Origin: Flagellimonas aquimarina
GTDB taxonomy: Bacteria > Bacteroidota > Bacteroidia > Flavobacteriales > Flavobacteriaceae
Assembly: GCF_003149745.1 (NCBI RefSeq)
Contig: NZ_QGEG01000006.1
Location: 268 to 64,267 of the forward strand
DNA length: 64,000 bases
Reading direction: 5' to 3'
The position numbers and the translations under genes are program-made. The notes beneath the pieces were generated by a model. That model ran no database searches, was not told the DNA's origin, and saw only the letters and a program-made list of their open reading frames with translations. Every line of letters starts with the position of its first letter. The stretch's first letter is position 1. This document shows positions 41,362 to 50,359 of this stretch, in pieces.

Positions 41362-41390
41362 ACCCCAATGCTTTTATTGGGATTTATGTT
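41356..41390. terminator. Bidirectional terminator between rimO and aqpZ
   Basis: A long inverted repeat (ACATAAA/TTTATGT arms around CCCAAT/ATTGGG) spans the gap between the two convergent genes, with T-rich flanks on both sides. Confidence 0.75.
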
Positions 41391-41396
41391 TTACTG

Positions 41397-42089
41397 CTAG
41401 TTGTTTTGTTCTGGAGACAAGTATTTGTAGACCACCCCTGCAATAATAGCTCCTAATATAGGGGCTAGCCAAAACAGCCATAATTGTGGAATTGCCCAGC
41501 TACCTTCAGCAAACAGAGCCTGACTTGTGCTTCTGGCAGGGTTGACGGAGGTGTTGGTTACCGGAATGCTTATTAAGTGAATAAGTGTCAATCCTAAACC
41601 AATTGCTAGACCAGCCATGCCTTTTGGAGCTTTTGAATGTGTTGCTCCCAAAATAATCATCAAAAACATAAAAGTCATTACAACCTCGGTGATAAAGGCA
41701 GAAACCATATTGTATCCTCCAGGAGAATGTTCTCCATAGCCGTTTGCTGCAAACCCACCAATTTCAATACCGGGTTTACCGCTAACAATAATATAAAGAA
41801 TGCCTGCTCCCGCTATACCGCCAAGTATTTGCGCAATGATGTAGGGTAGAAGGTCTTTTTTGTTCAATCGGCCTCCTAAAACCAAGCCGATGGATACTGC
41901 TGGGTTTAAATGACAGCCTGAAATATGACCAATTGCATAGGCCATGGTTACTACGGTTAAGCCAAAAGCAAGAGCCACTCCGGTAAACCCAATTCCCAAT
42001 TCTGGATATGCAGCTGCAAGAACCGCACTTCCACATCCGCCTAATACAAGCCAAAAGGTGCCGATGAATTCGGCAATTAGTTTTTTCAT
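41397..42089 (-). CDS. aqpZ: Aquaporin Z
   Basis: This 230-residue inner-membrane channel has six spans. Both NPA motifs are intact: [10 protein letters not shown] in loop B near residue 61 and [11 protein letters not shown] in loop E near residue 185, with the selectivity-filter Arg in the latter. Helix 1 carries [19 protein letters not shown], typical of AqpZ. The narrow selectivity residues fit a water channel rather than a glycerol facilitator. Monocistronic. Confidence 0.95.
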   Translation of the reverse strand: MKKLIAEFIGTFWLVLGGCGSAVLAAAYPELGIGFTGVALAFGLTVVTMAYAIGHISGCHLNPAVSIGLVLGGRLNKKDLLPYIIAQILGGIAGAGILYIIVSGKPGIEIGGFAANGYGEHSPGGYNMVSAFITEVVMTFMFLMIILGATHSKAPKGMAGLAIGLGLTLIHLISIPVTNTSVNPARSTSQALFAEGSWAIPQLWLFWLAPILGAIIAGVVYKYLSPEQNN

Positions 42090-42332
42090 ATCGTTCTGTA
42101 ATTAGTTAGTATACTTTTTTAGAAACAGAAAGTATGACAAAGTCACATATGGGATCAAGTACCTAATGGCGGGGTAGTTATTGCCACTAAGAAATTTATA
42201 AACTGACGTTGCTTTGGGAAATCTCTGATAAACTATCCTTTATCCGTGGTGCTTTAATTTTAAATTCCCTTCCTCAAATATCAAAAGTGAAATTTCTATG
42301 AACATTAGTGTTTATGAGGTTGATATATATCA

Positions 42333-42363
42333 TTGTTCTAGCATTGAACCAATTGTAGTTTTG
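42333..42363 (+). promoter_or_regulatory. Promoter of the DoxX/oxidoreductase operon
   Basis: TTG at 42333-42335 and TAGTTTTG at 42356-42363 with a 20-bp spacer fit the -33/-7 pattern, 11 bp before the ATG. Confidence 0.5.
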
Positions 42364-42374
42364 ATTTGTAAATT

Positions 42375-42893
42375 ATGAATCAACAACTTTTAGCTATGAT
42401 TGATAATAAAAGAGAAAAAAGAATAAAAGTCAGTATTACGCTATTGCGCATTTTTATTGGTTGGCATTTTCTTTATGAGGGCGTTATTAAAATGTACAAC
42501 CCTGAGTGGACTTCATTTGGTTATCTGGCTTCCGCCCAAGGTCCATTAAAACCCGTATTTTCTTTGCTGACCAGTGAATCAGTATTAGAATGGGTGAACG
42601 TTTTAAACATTACCGCTCTCATAGTTGTTGGAATTACCCTAATTCTGGGAATTTTTGAGAGAAAGGGAGCTTTGGTAGGCATTGGTCTGCTCGCATCGTA
42701 CTATTTGGCCCATCCTCCTTTTCCATGGCTACATCAAATGAATGTTGAAGGAAGTTATTGGTTTATTAACAAAAACCTTATTGAACTGGTGGCCTGTATT
42801 TTAATTTATAACTATCCTACAAGTCGGTTTTTTGGACTTGGTTATTTCATGAAAAATAAACTGACCAAAATTGAGAATTATGAAATGGACTAG
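42375..42893 (+). CDS. DoxX family membrane protein
   Basis: The 172-residue protein has four predicted spans with the DoxX pattern (LLRIFIGWHFLYEGVIKMYNP, WVNVLNITALIVVGITLILGIF, LVGIGLLASYYLAHPPFPW). The final part is a short amphipathic tail. It is co-transcribed with the Tat-exported oxidoreductase, overlapping its start by 14 bases, so the two likely act together: a membrane quinone-interacting partner for an exported dehydrogenase is a reasonable guess. Confidence 0.83.
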   Translation: MNQQLLAMIDNKREKRIKVSITLLRIFIGWHFLYEGVIKMYNPEWTSFGYLASAQGPLKPVFSLLTSESVLEWVNVLNITALIVVGITLILGIFERKGALVGIGLLASYYLAHPPFPWLHQMNVEGSYWFINKNLIELVACILIYNYPTSRFFGLGYFMKNKLTKIENYEMD

Positions 42894-44490
42894 AAGAGAA
42901 CTGTTAAAAGGTTTGGGAGGACTTCCCATTTTGGGCGCTGTTTGGTGGGCCGGAGCTGCAAATGCTGTTCACAATAGGAAGGAAAGACTTGAACTATTGC
43001 AACAATTGAATATAAATCCATCATTGCCAAATGTGTTGCCAGGAATTGAAGGAGCCCCTATTAGGGTTGGAATCATTGGTTTTGGAATACGAGGAGAACA
43101 ATTATGCAGGTCAATGGGTTATGCCACCAAGGAATGGATTGAAGAAATGAGAATTGAAGCAGAAGCAGACCCTAACAATAAAGCTTTAGAAGATTTTTTA
43201 AATCAAGATAAACTCAACATTAAACTTGTAGGAGTATGTGATGTTTTTGATGTAAGGGCAGAAAAAGCACTTAACTCATTTTCCACCCCTGAAAACAAAA
43301 TAGAAAGGTATACAACTTATAAAGAAATGATTCAAAGTGGAGATGTTGATGCTGTTGTAATTGCAACACCAGATCATTGGCATGCCCCTATGGCCATTGA
43401 AGCACTTGACAATAATGTTCATGTCTATGTTGAAAAACCGATGACACATACCATTGAAGAAACATATAGATTACGAACGGCTGCCGAACTTTCCAAAGCA
43501 GTTTTGGCTGTGGGTCATCAACATAGACAAACCCTGAGTTTTAGAACAGCGAAGGACATTGTGGAAAAAGGTACATTAGGGCATATTTCCTTAATCCAAA
43601 CCAATACTAACAGAAATGATGACAATGGTGCCTGGAACTATGATATCCATGAAAAAGCCAATCCTAACACTATTGACTGGGACCAATTTTTAGGCTCCGC
43701 ACCTAATATACCCTTTAACAAAAACCACTTTTTTAGATGGCGTAAATGGTGGGCGTATGGGTCAGGGCTTTCAGGAGATTTGCTAACCCATGACTATGAC
43801 CGTTTAAATTGTGTGTTAAATATGGGTATTCCTGATTCTGTGTCTGCTTCGGGAGGTATTTACACCCATAATGATGGACGCAATGTTCCAGATGTGCTAC
43901 AGGTAAATATGGAATTTCCCAGGTTCAATATAGGTAGTAGTCAAAGCAAGGGCAAGGAAAGGGGCATGACTTTTTGTTATAGTGCAACTTTGGGCAATGG
44001 TTTTAATAGACCTACTGTGTTGATGGGGCATGATGCAACCATGGAATTGGGCAATAAATTAACCATTTGGCCAGATGGTTCATCAACCCGCTACGCGGAT
44101 ATGTTGGAGGCCGAAAAAATGAAGCCCAATATTCCTATTTATCAATACAATCCTGGAGCCAACGTCCCAGATGCCATTTCCTCGGCCACCTCACAATACT
44201 TTGCAGATAAAGGACTTATGTGGACATATATAGATGGTGTTAGGGTAGATTCTACCTTTTTGCATATGCAAGAATGGTTAAGTGCCATCAAAAACGACAC
44301 TGCTGTGAGTTGCGGCTTAAAAGAAGGTTTTGAAGAGGCAATTACCGCTCATATGGCGGGCCTTTCATGGAAACTAGGAAGAAAAATAGAATGGGATGCC
44401 GAAAATGAGATACTTAAACCAATCGAGGGATTGGATTTTGATGAAATCTTGCTTTCTGTCAATAAAGCGGAACCGCTGTTGGTTGGGTAA
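42880..44490 (+). CDS. Tat-exported Gfo/Idh/MocA family oxidoreductase
   Basis: The 536-residue protein has a twin-arginine signal (TRRELLKGLGGLPILGAVWW). A Rossmann NAD(P)-binding domain follows (residues about 65-200, with VGIIGFGIRGEQL and VVIATPDHWHAPMAIEAL). The Gfo/Idh/MocA C-terminal domain follows that, with VEKPMTHTIEETY (the EKP motif) and the catalytic-region His in HDYDRLNCVLNMG. Exported members of this family in Bacteroidota act on sugars or glycosides in the periplasm. The ATG at 42880 is preferred to a TTG at 42871. It overlaps the DoxX gene. Confidence 0.9.
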   Translation: MKWTRRELLKGLGGLPILGAVWWAGAANAVHNRKERLELLQQLNINPSLPNVLPGIEGAPIRVGIIGFGIRGEQLCRSMGYATKEWIEEMRIEAEADPNNKALEDFLNQDKLNIKLVGVCDVFDVRAEKALNSFSTPENKIERYTTYKEMIQSGDVDAVVIATPDHWHAPMAIEALDNNVHVYVEKPMTHTIEETYRLRTAAELSKAVLAVGHQHRQTLSFRTAKDIVEKGTLGHISLIQTNTNRNDDNGAWNYDIHEKANPNTIDWDQFLGSAPNIPFNKNHFFRWRKWWAYGSGLSGDLLTHDYDRLNCVLNMGIPDSVSASGGIYTHNDGRNVPDVLQVNMEFPRFNIGSSQSKGKERGMTFCYSATLGNGFNRPTVLMGHDATMELGNKLTIWPDGSSTRYADMLEAEKMKPNIPIYQYNPGANVPDAISSATSQYFADKGLMWTYIDGVRVDSTFLHMQEWLSAIKNDTAVSCGLKEGFEEAITAHMAGLSWKLGRKIEWDAENEILKPIEGLDFDEILLSVNKAEPLLVG

Positions 44491-44518
44491 AATTGGTTTT
44501 CCCACCCTTTCAATGTGT

Positions 44519-45031
44519 TTACATATTTACAAACTCAAATCCTGCCAATGGGATGTTTCGTAAGTCGAATTCCTTTTCATTTAAGAGGATGTCATGTTCT
44601 ATATAGGCCTTCAAATTTGCCAGCCAAAAAGTCCAGCCATTACTGCATCCATGATGTATACTGAGTTTGCTCTCATCATCCGTTGGTATTTCATATTGTT
44701 TTAGCGTTACCAAAACTGCTTTTTTATGCTCTTCAAGTTCTATGGACACCTTGCTGTCCGCAAAAGATAGCTCTAGAAAGTCTTTACCGTTTGCTTTAAG
44801 CACTTTTCCAGTTTCTTTTCCGTCCCAATTGTGCCATTTCCAGGTATAGGAATCACCCGCTTGAATGTGTTCGCTTGATTTTCGTTCCTCTCCTAATACA
44901 GAAGTGTAGTTAGCGGTGTTTAAAAACCAAGAGCAAATTCCCTCGGCAGTGCCCCAACACCAATACAGTTTTTCCTTAGATGCTTTTATGAAGATTTTCT
45001 TGGTAAAACAATCAAAAGTAAGCTTGCTCAT
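44519..45031 (-). CDS. SRPBCC/START-like domain protein, AHSA1-related
   Basis: The 170-residue protein has the helix-grip fold of the Aha1/START group (TKKIFIKASKEKLYWCWGTAEGI, YTWKWHNWDGKETGKVL, SIHHGCSNGWTFWLANLKAYIEH). Such proteins bind hydrophobic ligands or act as co-chaperones; the ligand is unknown. It starts four bases inside the end of the beta-lactamase-like gene (ATGA overlap on the minus strand) and is therefore coupled to it. Confidence 0.85.
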   Translation of the reverse strand: MSKLTFDCFTKKIFIKASKEKLYWCWGTAEGICSWFLNTANYTSVLGEERKSSEHIQAGDSYTWKWHNWDGKETGKVLKANGKDFLELSFADSKVSIELEEHKKAVLVTLKQYEIPTDDESKLSIHHGCSNGWTFWLANLKAYIEHDILLNEKEFDLRNIPLAGFEFVNM

Positions 45032-46164
45032 CGTTTACGTTTTAATTCATAATTATAAAGCTCTCTGCCCAATTGTGCCAAAAAAGGAATTCCCACCTCA
45101 TCGTATTCGTACGTATTGTCATTAAAAACATCATTTTTGTTGACCAATATGGTGGCAGTAACCATAAAATCAATATTGTTTTTAACATCTTGTATATAAG
45201 CACAATCCGTTAACGTGCCATAAGCATATCCAACTTTGTTATAGATTTTGATATACTCGGGAATTGGGTCGGTAGAATCTCCAAACATTAAGAATTTTAC
45301 ATAACTGTCATAGAACTCCGTGGCATCATAACCTAGGTCTTTGGGTAGGGTGTGCATATGGTTCAATAATAGTTCATGTTGAAATTCACTTAAATTAAAG
45401 CGTTTATCAGCTGTAAAAGCTTGTGGAAAGATTATACGCTTCAACAAAGCATGTTGTGCTTGCACTGGGTAATAGTTTTTAAGAGAGAAATCAAAAGCCC
45501 CTTTCTGCAGAACTTCATCGGTATAAAAACCTTTTCCTTTTTCAATTTTATGGAGTGCTAAGGGCTTTGGGTAAGTGTTTATGATGGATTTGCTGGAAAC
45601 TGTTGTGGAATCATTCAGGTAGATGACCAAGGGTTTTGTGGTAACATCATCAGCATTTGGAATGGAAAGTCTATGTGCTATACGAATAGGTCCAATGTTC
45701 TTGTTTTGAATACGCTCGTTAAGGTGATCTTGTCCTAAAAACTCAATCAGTCTGTTATTGGCAGCGTTATCAGAAACGGCAAAAATCTCTGAAATGGTCT
45801 TGGAAAAAGTAGTTTCTATTGAATCTCCTTCAATATAAAACTTTGTATGAACAGATAGCGAATCAGTTTCATTGATTTTCTCAAGAGCTGCAACTGCGGC
45901 AGGAAATTTTACTGTACTGGCTGGGTAGAAATAGTTGTTCTTATCAACTTGAAAATCAAAATCCGTAAATACAATACTATCTTTCTGGTGATTTATTTGA
46001 GTATAGCGAACCTGCAATTCGTATTGGGCAAGACTGTCCATAACTCTCTTTATTAATGGATTTTCTGAGGAAAGAGCCGCCTTTAAGGGGTCTTTGGACC
46101 GCTCCTTTTCACAAGAAGCGCAGAGTAGAATCATCAGGGAGAAAAGAATACTAAATCGTTTCAA
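45028..46164 (-). CDS. Class A beta-lactamase-like serine hydrolase, lipoprotein
   Basis: The 378-residue protein has a lipoprotein signal (ILLCASC). A class A fold follows with SxxK as STVK (Ser83-Lys86), SDN in AVSDNAANNRL near residue 130, and a KTG-like KVG in YNKVGYAYGTL. The omega-loop Glu of true class A beta-lactamases is not obvious. It may be a carboxypeptidase or esterase rather than a resistance enzyme. It is coupled to the SRPBCC gene downstream. Confidence 0.85.
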   Translation of the reverse strand: MKRFSILFSLMILLCASCEKERSKDPLKAALSSENPLIKRVMDSLAQYELQVRYTQINHQKDSIVFTDFDFQVDKNNYFYPASTVKFPAAVAALEKINETDSLSVHTKFYIEGDSIETTFSKTISEIFAVSDNAANNRLIEFLGQDHLNERIQNKNIGPIRIAHRLSIPNADDVTTKPLVIYLNDSTTVSSKSIINTYPKPLALHKIEKGKGFYTDEVLQKGAFDFSLKNYYPVQAQHALLKRIIFPQAFTADKRFNLSEFQHELLLNHMHTLPKDLGYDATEFYDSYVKFLMFGDSTDPIPEYIKIYNKVGYAYGTLTDCAYIQDVKNNIDFMVTATILVNKNDVFNDNTYEYDEVGIPFLAQLGRELYNYELKRKR

Positions 46165-46199
46165 TACAATAAATGTTAGGTTAATGGGGTATTCTAGAA

Positions 46200-46454
46200 T
46201 TAGTTCTCAAGATATACCTCTCCTCTCTGAGGTTTTAAAATTTCCCGAACTTCTTTCATCTCAAATTCGGCAACTACCAAATAGGCAATACTGTGCATGT
46301 CCGTCATATGTTGAAAACCCGTAATGTCAAACTTTAGCTCTTCAATTATTATGAACTCGGCCAAGTGTTTTTCGTAATGTTCAGCTGTTTTTGCAGCTCC
46401 AGGGCCACGAAAATCCCAAATCAATTTAATTTTTCTATCCAATACTTTTTCCAT
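46200..46454 (-). CDS. Small conserved protein of unknown function
   Basis: The 84-residue protein is soluble, with alternating strands and helices (RKIKLIWDFRGPGAAKTAEHY, IEELKFDITGFQHM, SIAYLVVAEFEMKEVREIL). I do not recognise the domain. Its length, a repeated alpha/beta pattern and the absence of a signal peptide suggest a small ferredoxin-like fold. It is five bases after the SRPBCC gene upstream, so co-transcribed with it. Confidence 0.7.
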   Translation of the reverse strand: MEKVLDRKIKLIWDFRGPGAAKTAEHYEKHLAEFIIIEELKFDITGFQHMTDMHSIAYLVVAEFEMKEVREILKPQRGEVYLEN

Positions 46455-46459
46455 AACAA

Positions 46460-46912
46460 TTAAGTGTTGAGCACTGAGGTGCCATTTTCTGCAAATGCCT
46501 TAAAATCCTTTAGATACTTCATTGATTGTTTTTTAAAAGCACTAGGCATTAGAAATCCCATCAATTTCATCCCAAATCCAGAAAATTGGAACTCACATTC
46601 AGATATCCATTTGGTTTTACCGTCAATTTCCTTAAAATAGTTTTTCTGGATGTTGTGAACTCCTTTGGTATCATACGTAGTGTGAAATTCATCTGGGAAA
46701 TTGCTTTTAATAATGGTTTCTACCATTTCGAACTCACGTTTTCCCATTTTGTATTTTAAATTCATCTGGGCTCCTTCCGCTTTTGGATTATTAGAAAGGA
46801 GTTCGTACCCCAAAAGACCTTGCTGCCAATGTTTCATATGTTCTGGATTATCCAATTTTTTTATGAATTCATCGCGAGGTAAATCAACAGTTATTTCTGT
46901 GGTATACTTCAT
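46460..46912 (-). CDS. SRPBCC family protein (polyketide cyclase-like)
   Basis: The 150-residue protein has the SRPBCC beta-grip pattern (KYTTEITVDLPRDEFIKKLDN, HMKHWQQGLLGYELL, AQMNLKYKMGKREFEMVETII, KWISECEFQFSGFGMKLMGFL). It probably binds a lipid or aromatic ligand. It precedes the small 84-residue gene on the same strand. It is one of two SRPBCC genes in this stretch, but the two are not close paralogues by eye. Confidence 0.85.
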   Translation of the reverse strand: MKYTTEITVDLPRDEFIKKLDNPEHMKHWQQGLLGYELLSNNPKAEGAQMNLKYKMGKREFEMVETIIKSNFPDEFHTTYDTKGVHNIQKNYFKEIDGKTKWISECEFQFSGFGMKLMGFLMPSAFKKQSMKYLKDFKAFAENGTSVLNT

Positions 46913-46993
46913 TTTTACAGGTTTTGTACTAATGTAATAAATTATATGATTTTAATAACCTACTAAAAATCTGTTAATGAGAACAAAACCTTC

Positions 46994-47023
46994 TTGCGAG
47001 GGTTTAAGTAATTGTTATTTTTG
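46994..47023 (+). promoter_or_regulatory. Promoter of the foldase operon, close to the start codon
   Basis: TTG at 46994-46996 and TATTTTTG at 47016-47023, spaced 19 bp, fit the consensus. Only four bases separate the -7 element from the ATG at 47028, so the transcript may be leaderless. Confidence 0.5.
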
Positions 47024-47027
47024 CGGA

Positions 47028-47909
47028 ATGTCTATTCTACAAAACAATAGGGTATTTCTCTTAATATCATTTGGGCTTTTGGTTTTCACTTCATGTGATT
47101 CCCTTTTTAAGAAGAAGGTTGAAAAAGAACCTTTGGCCAGAGTGGGAGATTCTTTTTTATATAAAGAGGACTTAACCTCTTTTATTAGAGATGATATGTC
47201 TGCCCAGGACAGTGCTCTATTTGTAACGAATTATATTAATAATTGGGCTTCAAAACAGTTGTTACTATCTAAATCAAAGATTAACCTTTCGGAAGAAAAA
47301 CTGAATGAATTTGACCGTTTGGTCAGTGATTACCGAGCGGATTTGTATACCCGGGCATATATAGAGGCGCTTGTACTACAAGCACAAGATACAGCTGTTA
47401 CTACTTCTCAGCTTAGACAATATTATGAAAAAGAGAAGGAAAATTTTAAGTTAAATGAAAAATTGGTGCAGCTTAGGTTTGTTGGTCTACCAACTCAATT
47501 TTTGGACAAAGATGAGGTAATCGCCAAAATGAAAGACTGGGGAGATGCAGACAAACGCTATTTAGATTCTGTGGCGGTACAGTTTAAAAAAATACACTTT
47601 AACGATTCTATTTGGGTTGGAGCATCTAGGGTCATGGAAGCAATACCACCGCTTACGCCAATGAATGAGGAGAAGTACTTAAAAAAATCACAATTTTTTG
47701 AAATACAGGATTCCTTAGGAGTATATTTGGGAAAGGTGACGGACGTATTGGAAATCAATGATACAGCTCCTTTCGAATATATATCGCCAGATATAAGACA
47801 ACTGATATTGAACAGAAGAAGACTGGATTATGTTAGAAGGTTGGAAACTGAGATTATTGATGAAGCTATAAAGAAGAATGAATTTGAGGTTTATGAAAAA
47901 GATGAATAA
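47028..47909 (+). CDS. PpiC/SurA-like peptidyl-prolyl isomerase lipoprotein
   Basis: The 293-residue protein has a lipoprotein signal (LLVFTSC, Cys after about residue 21). A SurA/PpiC-like N-terminal helical domain follows with the hallmark QLLLSKSKINLSEEKLNEFDRLV and ALVLQAQDTAVTTSQLRQYYEKEKENFKL. A parvulin core is not evident, so it may be a chaperone rather than an active isomerase. The ATG at 47028 is preferred to one at 46977, which lies upstream of the promoter element. It overlaps the next gene by 17 bases and the two form a coupled foldase pair. Confidence 0.82.
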   Translation: MSILQNNRVFLLISFGLLVFTSCDSLFKKKVEKEPLARVGDSFLYKEDLTSFIRDDMSAQDSALFVTNYINNWASKQLLLSKSKINLSEEKLNEFDRLVSDYRADLYTRAYIEALVLQAQDTAVTTSQLRQYYEKEKENFKLNEKLVQLRFVGLPTQFLDKDEVIAKMKDWGDADKRYLDSVAVQFKKIHFNDSIWVGASRVMEAIPPLTPMNEEKYLKKSQFFEIQDSLGVYLGKVTDVLEINDTAPFEYISPDIRQLILNRRRLDYVRRLETEIIDEAIKKNEFEVYEKDE

Positions 47910-49299
47910 AAAACTATTGGTATTGGCATTTTTTACTGCATTTGGGTTTTTGCGAGCTCAAGATACAGACGAAGCCGTTTTGATGAAAAGTGATACTACA
48001 AGCTCTACAAAAAAGGTAAAATTAGATGGTATTGCAGCGGTAATTGGCGATTATGTGATTCTTGATTCCGATATTGAAAAAACCCTCATAGACCTTAGAA
48101 GTCAAGGAGCATCAACACAAGATATCACAAAATGTAGTCTTTTAGGAAAGCTAATGGAAGACCGGCTTTATGCACACCAGGCAGTGCAGGACAGTCTGTT
48201 GGTTTCAGATGATCAAGTGAACGCTCAAAGTGATAGGCAAATACAGCAACTTGTGTCTCAGGTTGGGTCCATGGAAAAAGTATTGAAATTTTATAAAAAA
48301 ACTGATGTTGAAAGTTTTAGAACAGAACTTTTTGAAATCAATAAGCTTCGTATGCTGTCCGAGAAAATGCAGAGCAGCATTGTTGAGGAGATAGAAGTCA
48401 CTCCTGAAGAAGTGCGTCAATTCTTTGGCAAAATTCCGGAGGATGAGAGACCAGTCTTTGGTGCTGAGCTTGAAATAGCCCAGATTGTTAAGCAACCTAC
48501 TGCGCCAGAAGAGGAAAAACAGAAAGTTATAGATAGGTTAATGCAGATAAGGCAAGATGTTCTTGAAAACGATGCCAGTTTTAATGTTAAGGCCATTCTT
48601 TACTCCCAAGACCCGGGGTCAAAATCCAAGGGGGGGTTTTATAGCATGACCAGAGAAACACCTTTTGTAAAAGAGTTTAAAGATGTTGCTTTTAGTTTAC
48701 AACAAGGTGAAATCTCAGAACCTTTTGAAACTGATTTTGGGTACCATATTATTTATATTGAAAAAATAAGAGGACAAGAACTGGATTTGCGCCATATTCT
48801 TTTGATACCAGAAATACCTCAAATTGCCTTGGACACAGCAGTAAAAGAGTTGGATAGCATACGCCAACAGATTTTGGACGGTAAATATAGTTTTGCTGAT
48901 GCAGCTTTAAATTTTTCTGATGAAAAAGAGACCAAATTTGATGGTGGCCTGTTGCGAAATCCAATTAATTTTGATTCCCGTTTTGAACTGACTAAAATGG
49001 ATCCTGCTTTGTACAATCAGGTAAGAAATTTAAAGGACGAAGAAATTTCAAGACCTATTAAGGAAGATGACCAGAGAGGAGGCCCTCCAAAGTTTAAGAT
49101 AATGAAAATCTCCAATCGTTACGATGAGCATAAAGCTGACTTTGCAAAAGACTATTTAAAAATTCAAGAGTTGGCACTTAGAGAAAAACAATTCAAGGCC
49201 ATTAAAGATTGGATGGACGAGCATATAGATGACACCTACATCCACGTAAACACAGATAACAGAGGTTGCGATTTTGCAAACAAATGGGTAAAGGAATAG
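47893..49299 (+). CDS. surA: SurA-type periplasmic peptidyl-prolyl cis-trans isomerase
   Basis: The 468-residue protein has a signal peptide (ending LRAQD), a SurA N-terminal helical domain (about 50-170, VIGDYVILDSDIEKTLIDL) and two parvulin domains: ELEIAQIVKQPTAPEEE through DFGYHIIYIEKI, and LDLRHILLIPEIP through PPKFKIMKIS. It helps fold outer-membrane barrel proteins. Possible starts are 47878, 47893 and 47902; 47893 gives a good signal peptide and keeps a 17-base overlap with the upstream gene. It is followed by MoxR after four bases. Confidence 0.92.
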   Translation: MKKMNKKLLVLAFFTAFGFLRAQDTDEAVLMKSDTTSSTKKVKLDGIAAVIGDYVILDSDIEKTLIDLRSQGASTQDITKCSLLGKLMEDRLYAHQAVQDSLLVSDDQVNAQSDRQIQQLVSQVGSMEKVLKFYKKTDVESFRTELFEINKLRMLSEKMQSSIVEEIEVTPEEVRQFFGKIPEDERPVFGAELEIAQIVKQPTAPEEEKQKVIDRLMQIRQDVLENDASFNVKAILYSQDPGSKSKGGFYSMTRETPFVKEFKDVAFSLQQGEISEPFETDFGYHIIYIEKIRGQELDLRHILLIPEIPQIALDTAVKELDSIRQQILDGKYSFADAALNFSDEKETKFDGGLLRNPINFDSRFELTKMDPALYNQVRNLKDEEISRPIKEDDQRGGPPKFKIMKISNRYDEHKADFAKDYLKIQELALREKQFKAIKDWMDEHIDDTYIHVNTDNRGCDFANKWVKE

Positions 49300-49303
49300 T
49301 TGC

Positions 49304-50257
49304 ATGTCAGACGTAGTTGCCGTTGAAAACCTCGTAAAAAAACACCAAGCCTTAAAGAAAGAGATTGCCAAGATCATTGTTGGTCAAGAAAAGGTGGTCG
49401 AGCAGATCTTACTGTCAATTTATACAGGCGGTCATTCACTTTTAATTGGAGTCCCGGGACTGGCAAAAACCTTGATGGTAAATACAATTGCCCAAACTCT
49501 GGGCCTGGACTTTAAGAGAATACAATTTACTCCAGATTTAATGCCTAGCGATATTTTGGGTAGCGAAGTGTTGGATCAAAACAGGAATTTCAAGTTTATC
49601 AAAGGGCCGGTTTTTGGTAATATTATTTTAGCAGATGAGATTAACAGAACTCCACCCAAAACCCAAGCTGCACTTTTAGAAGCTATGCAAGAAAGGGCAG
49701 TGACCATAGCCGGACAACAATATAAATTGGATATGCCATATTTTGTATTGGCGACGCAAAATCCTATAGAACAAGAAGGTACATATCCATTGCCAGAGGC
49801 GCAATTAGACCGTTTTATGTTTGCCATTGAGTTGAAGTACCCTTCAATTGAAGAAGAGGTGCAAGTAGTAAAGTCTACCACAACGGATGAAACAGTAGAG
49901 ATAAACACATTGTTCAATGCCGATGAAATTATTGCTGTACAGCATCTGATCCGTCGAGTGCCCGTGCCGGATAACGTAATTGATTACGCGGTTCGGCTGG
50001 TCAACAAAACGAGACCGGGTATGGAAAATTCTTCAGACTTTATAAACAATTACGTAGATTGGGGAGCTGGCCCCAGAGCATCTCAAAACCTGGTTTTAGG
50101 AGCAAAGGCCCATGCTGCGATCAATGGAAAGTTTTCCCCAGATATTGAAGACGTAAAAGCAGTGTCAATGGGAATTCTTCGACATCGGATCCTAAAAAAC
50201 TACAAAGCCGAAGCAGAAGGCATTTCTGAAGAAAATATTATTTCAGAATTGTTATAA
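49304..50257 (+). CDS. MoxR family AAA+ ATPase
   Basis: The 317-residue ATPase has Walker A as GVPGLAKT (residues 49-56), Walker B as IILADEINRTPPKTQ, the sensor I Asn in ATQNPIEQEGTYPLPEAQLDRF, and sensor II in WGAGPRASQNLVLGAKA. MoxR proteins help activate metal-cofactor enzymes or cell-envelope proteins, usually with a DUF58 or VWA partner. No such partner is adjacent: upstream is surA and downstream is aconitase. It may be a chaperone for folding or insertion of envelope proteins. Confidence 0.93.
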   Translation: MSDVVAVENLVKKHQALKKEIAKIIVGQEKVVEQILLSIYTGGHSLLIGVPGLAKTLMVNTIAQTLGLDFKRIQFTPDLMPSDILGSEVLDQNRNFKFIKGPVFGNIILADEINRTPPKTQAALLEAMQERAVTIAGQQYKLDMPYFVLATQNPIEQEGTYPLPEAQLDRFMFAIELKYPSIEEEVQVVKSTTTDETVEINTLFNADEIIAVQHLIRRVPVPDNVIDYAVRLVNKTRPGMENSSDFINNYVDWGAGPRASQNLVLGAKAHAAINGKFSPDIEDVKAVSMGILRHRILKNYKAEAEGISEENIISELL

Positions 50258-50359
50258 ATATCAAATCATTACGACTTATTTAGGGTAATTCTAATTCTTA
50301 AATCGTAGGTATTTCACTAAATTTACCGAATTACTGAAATCTTAAAATCCAATTGTAGA

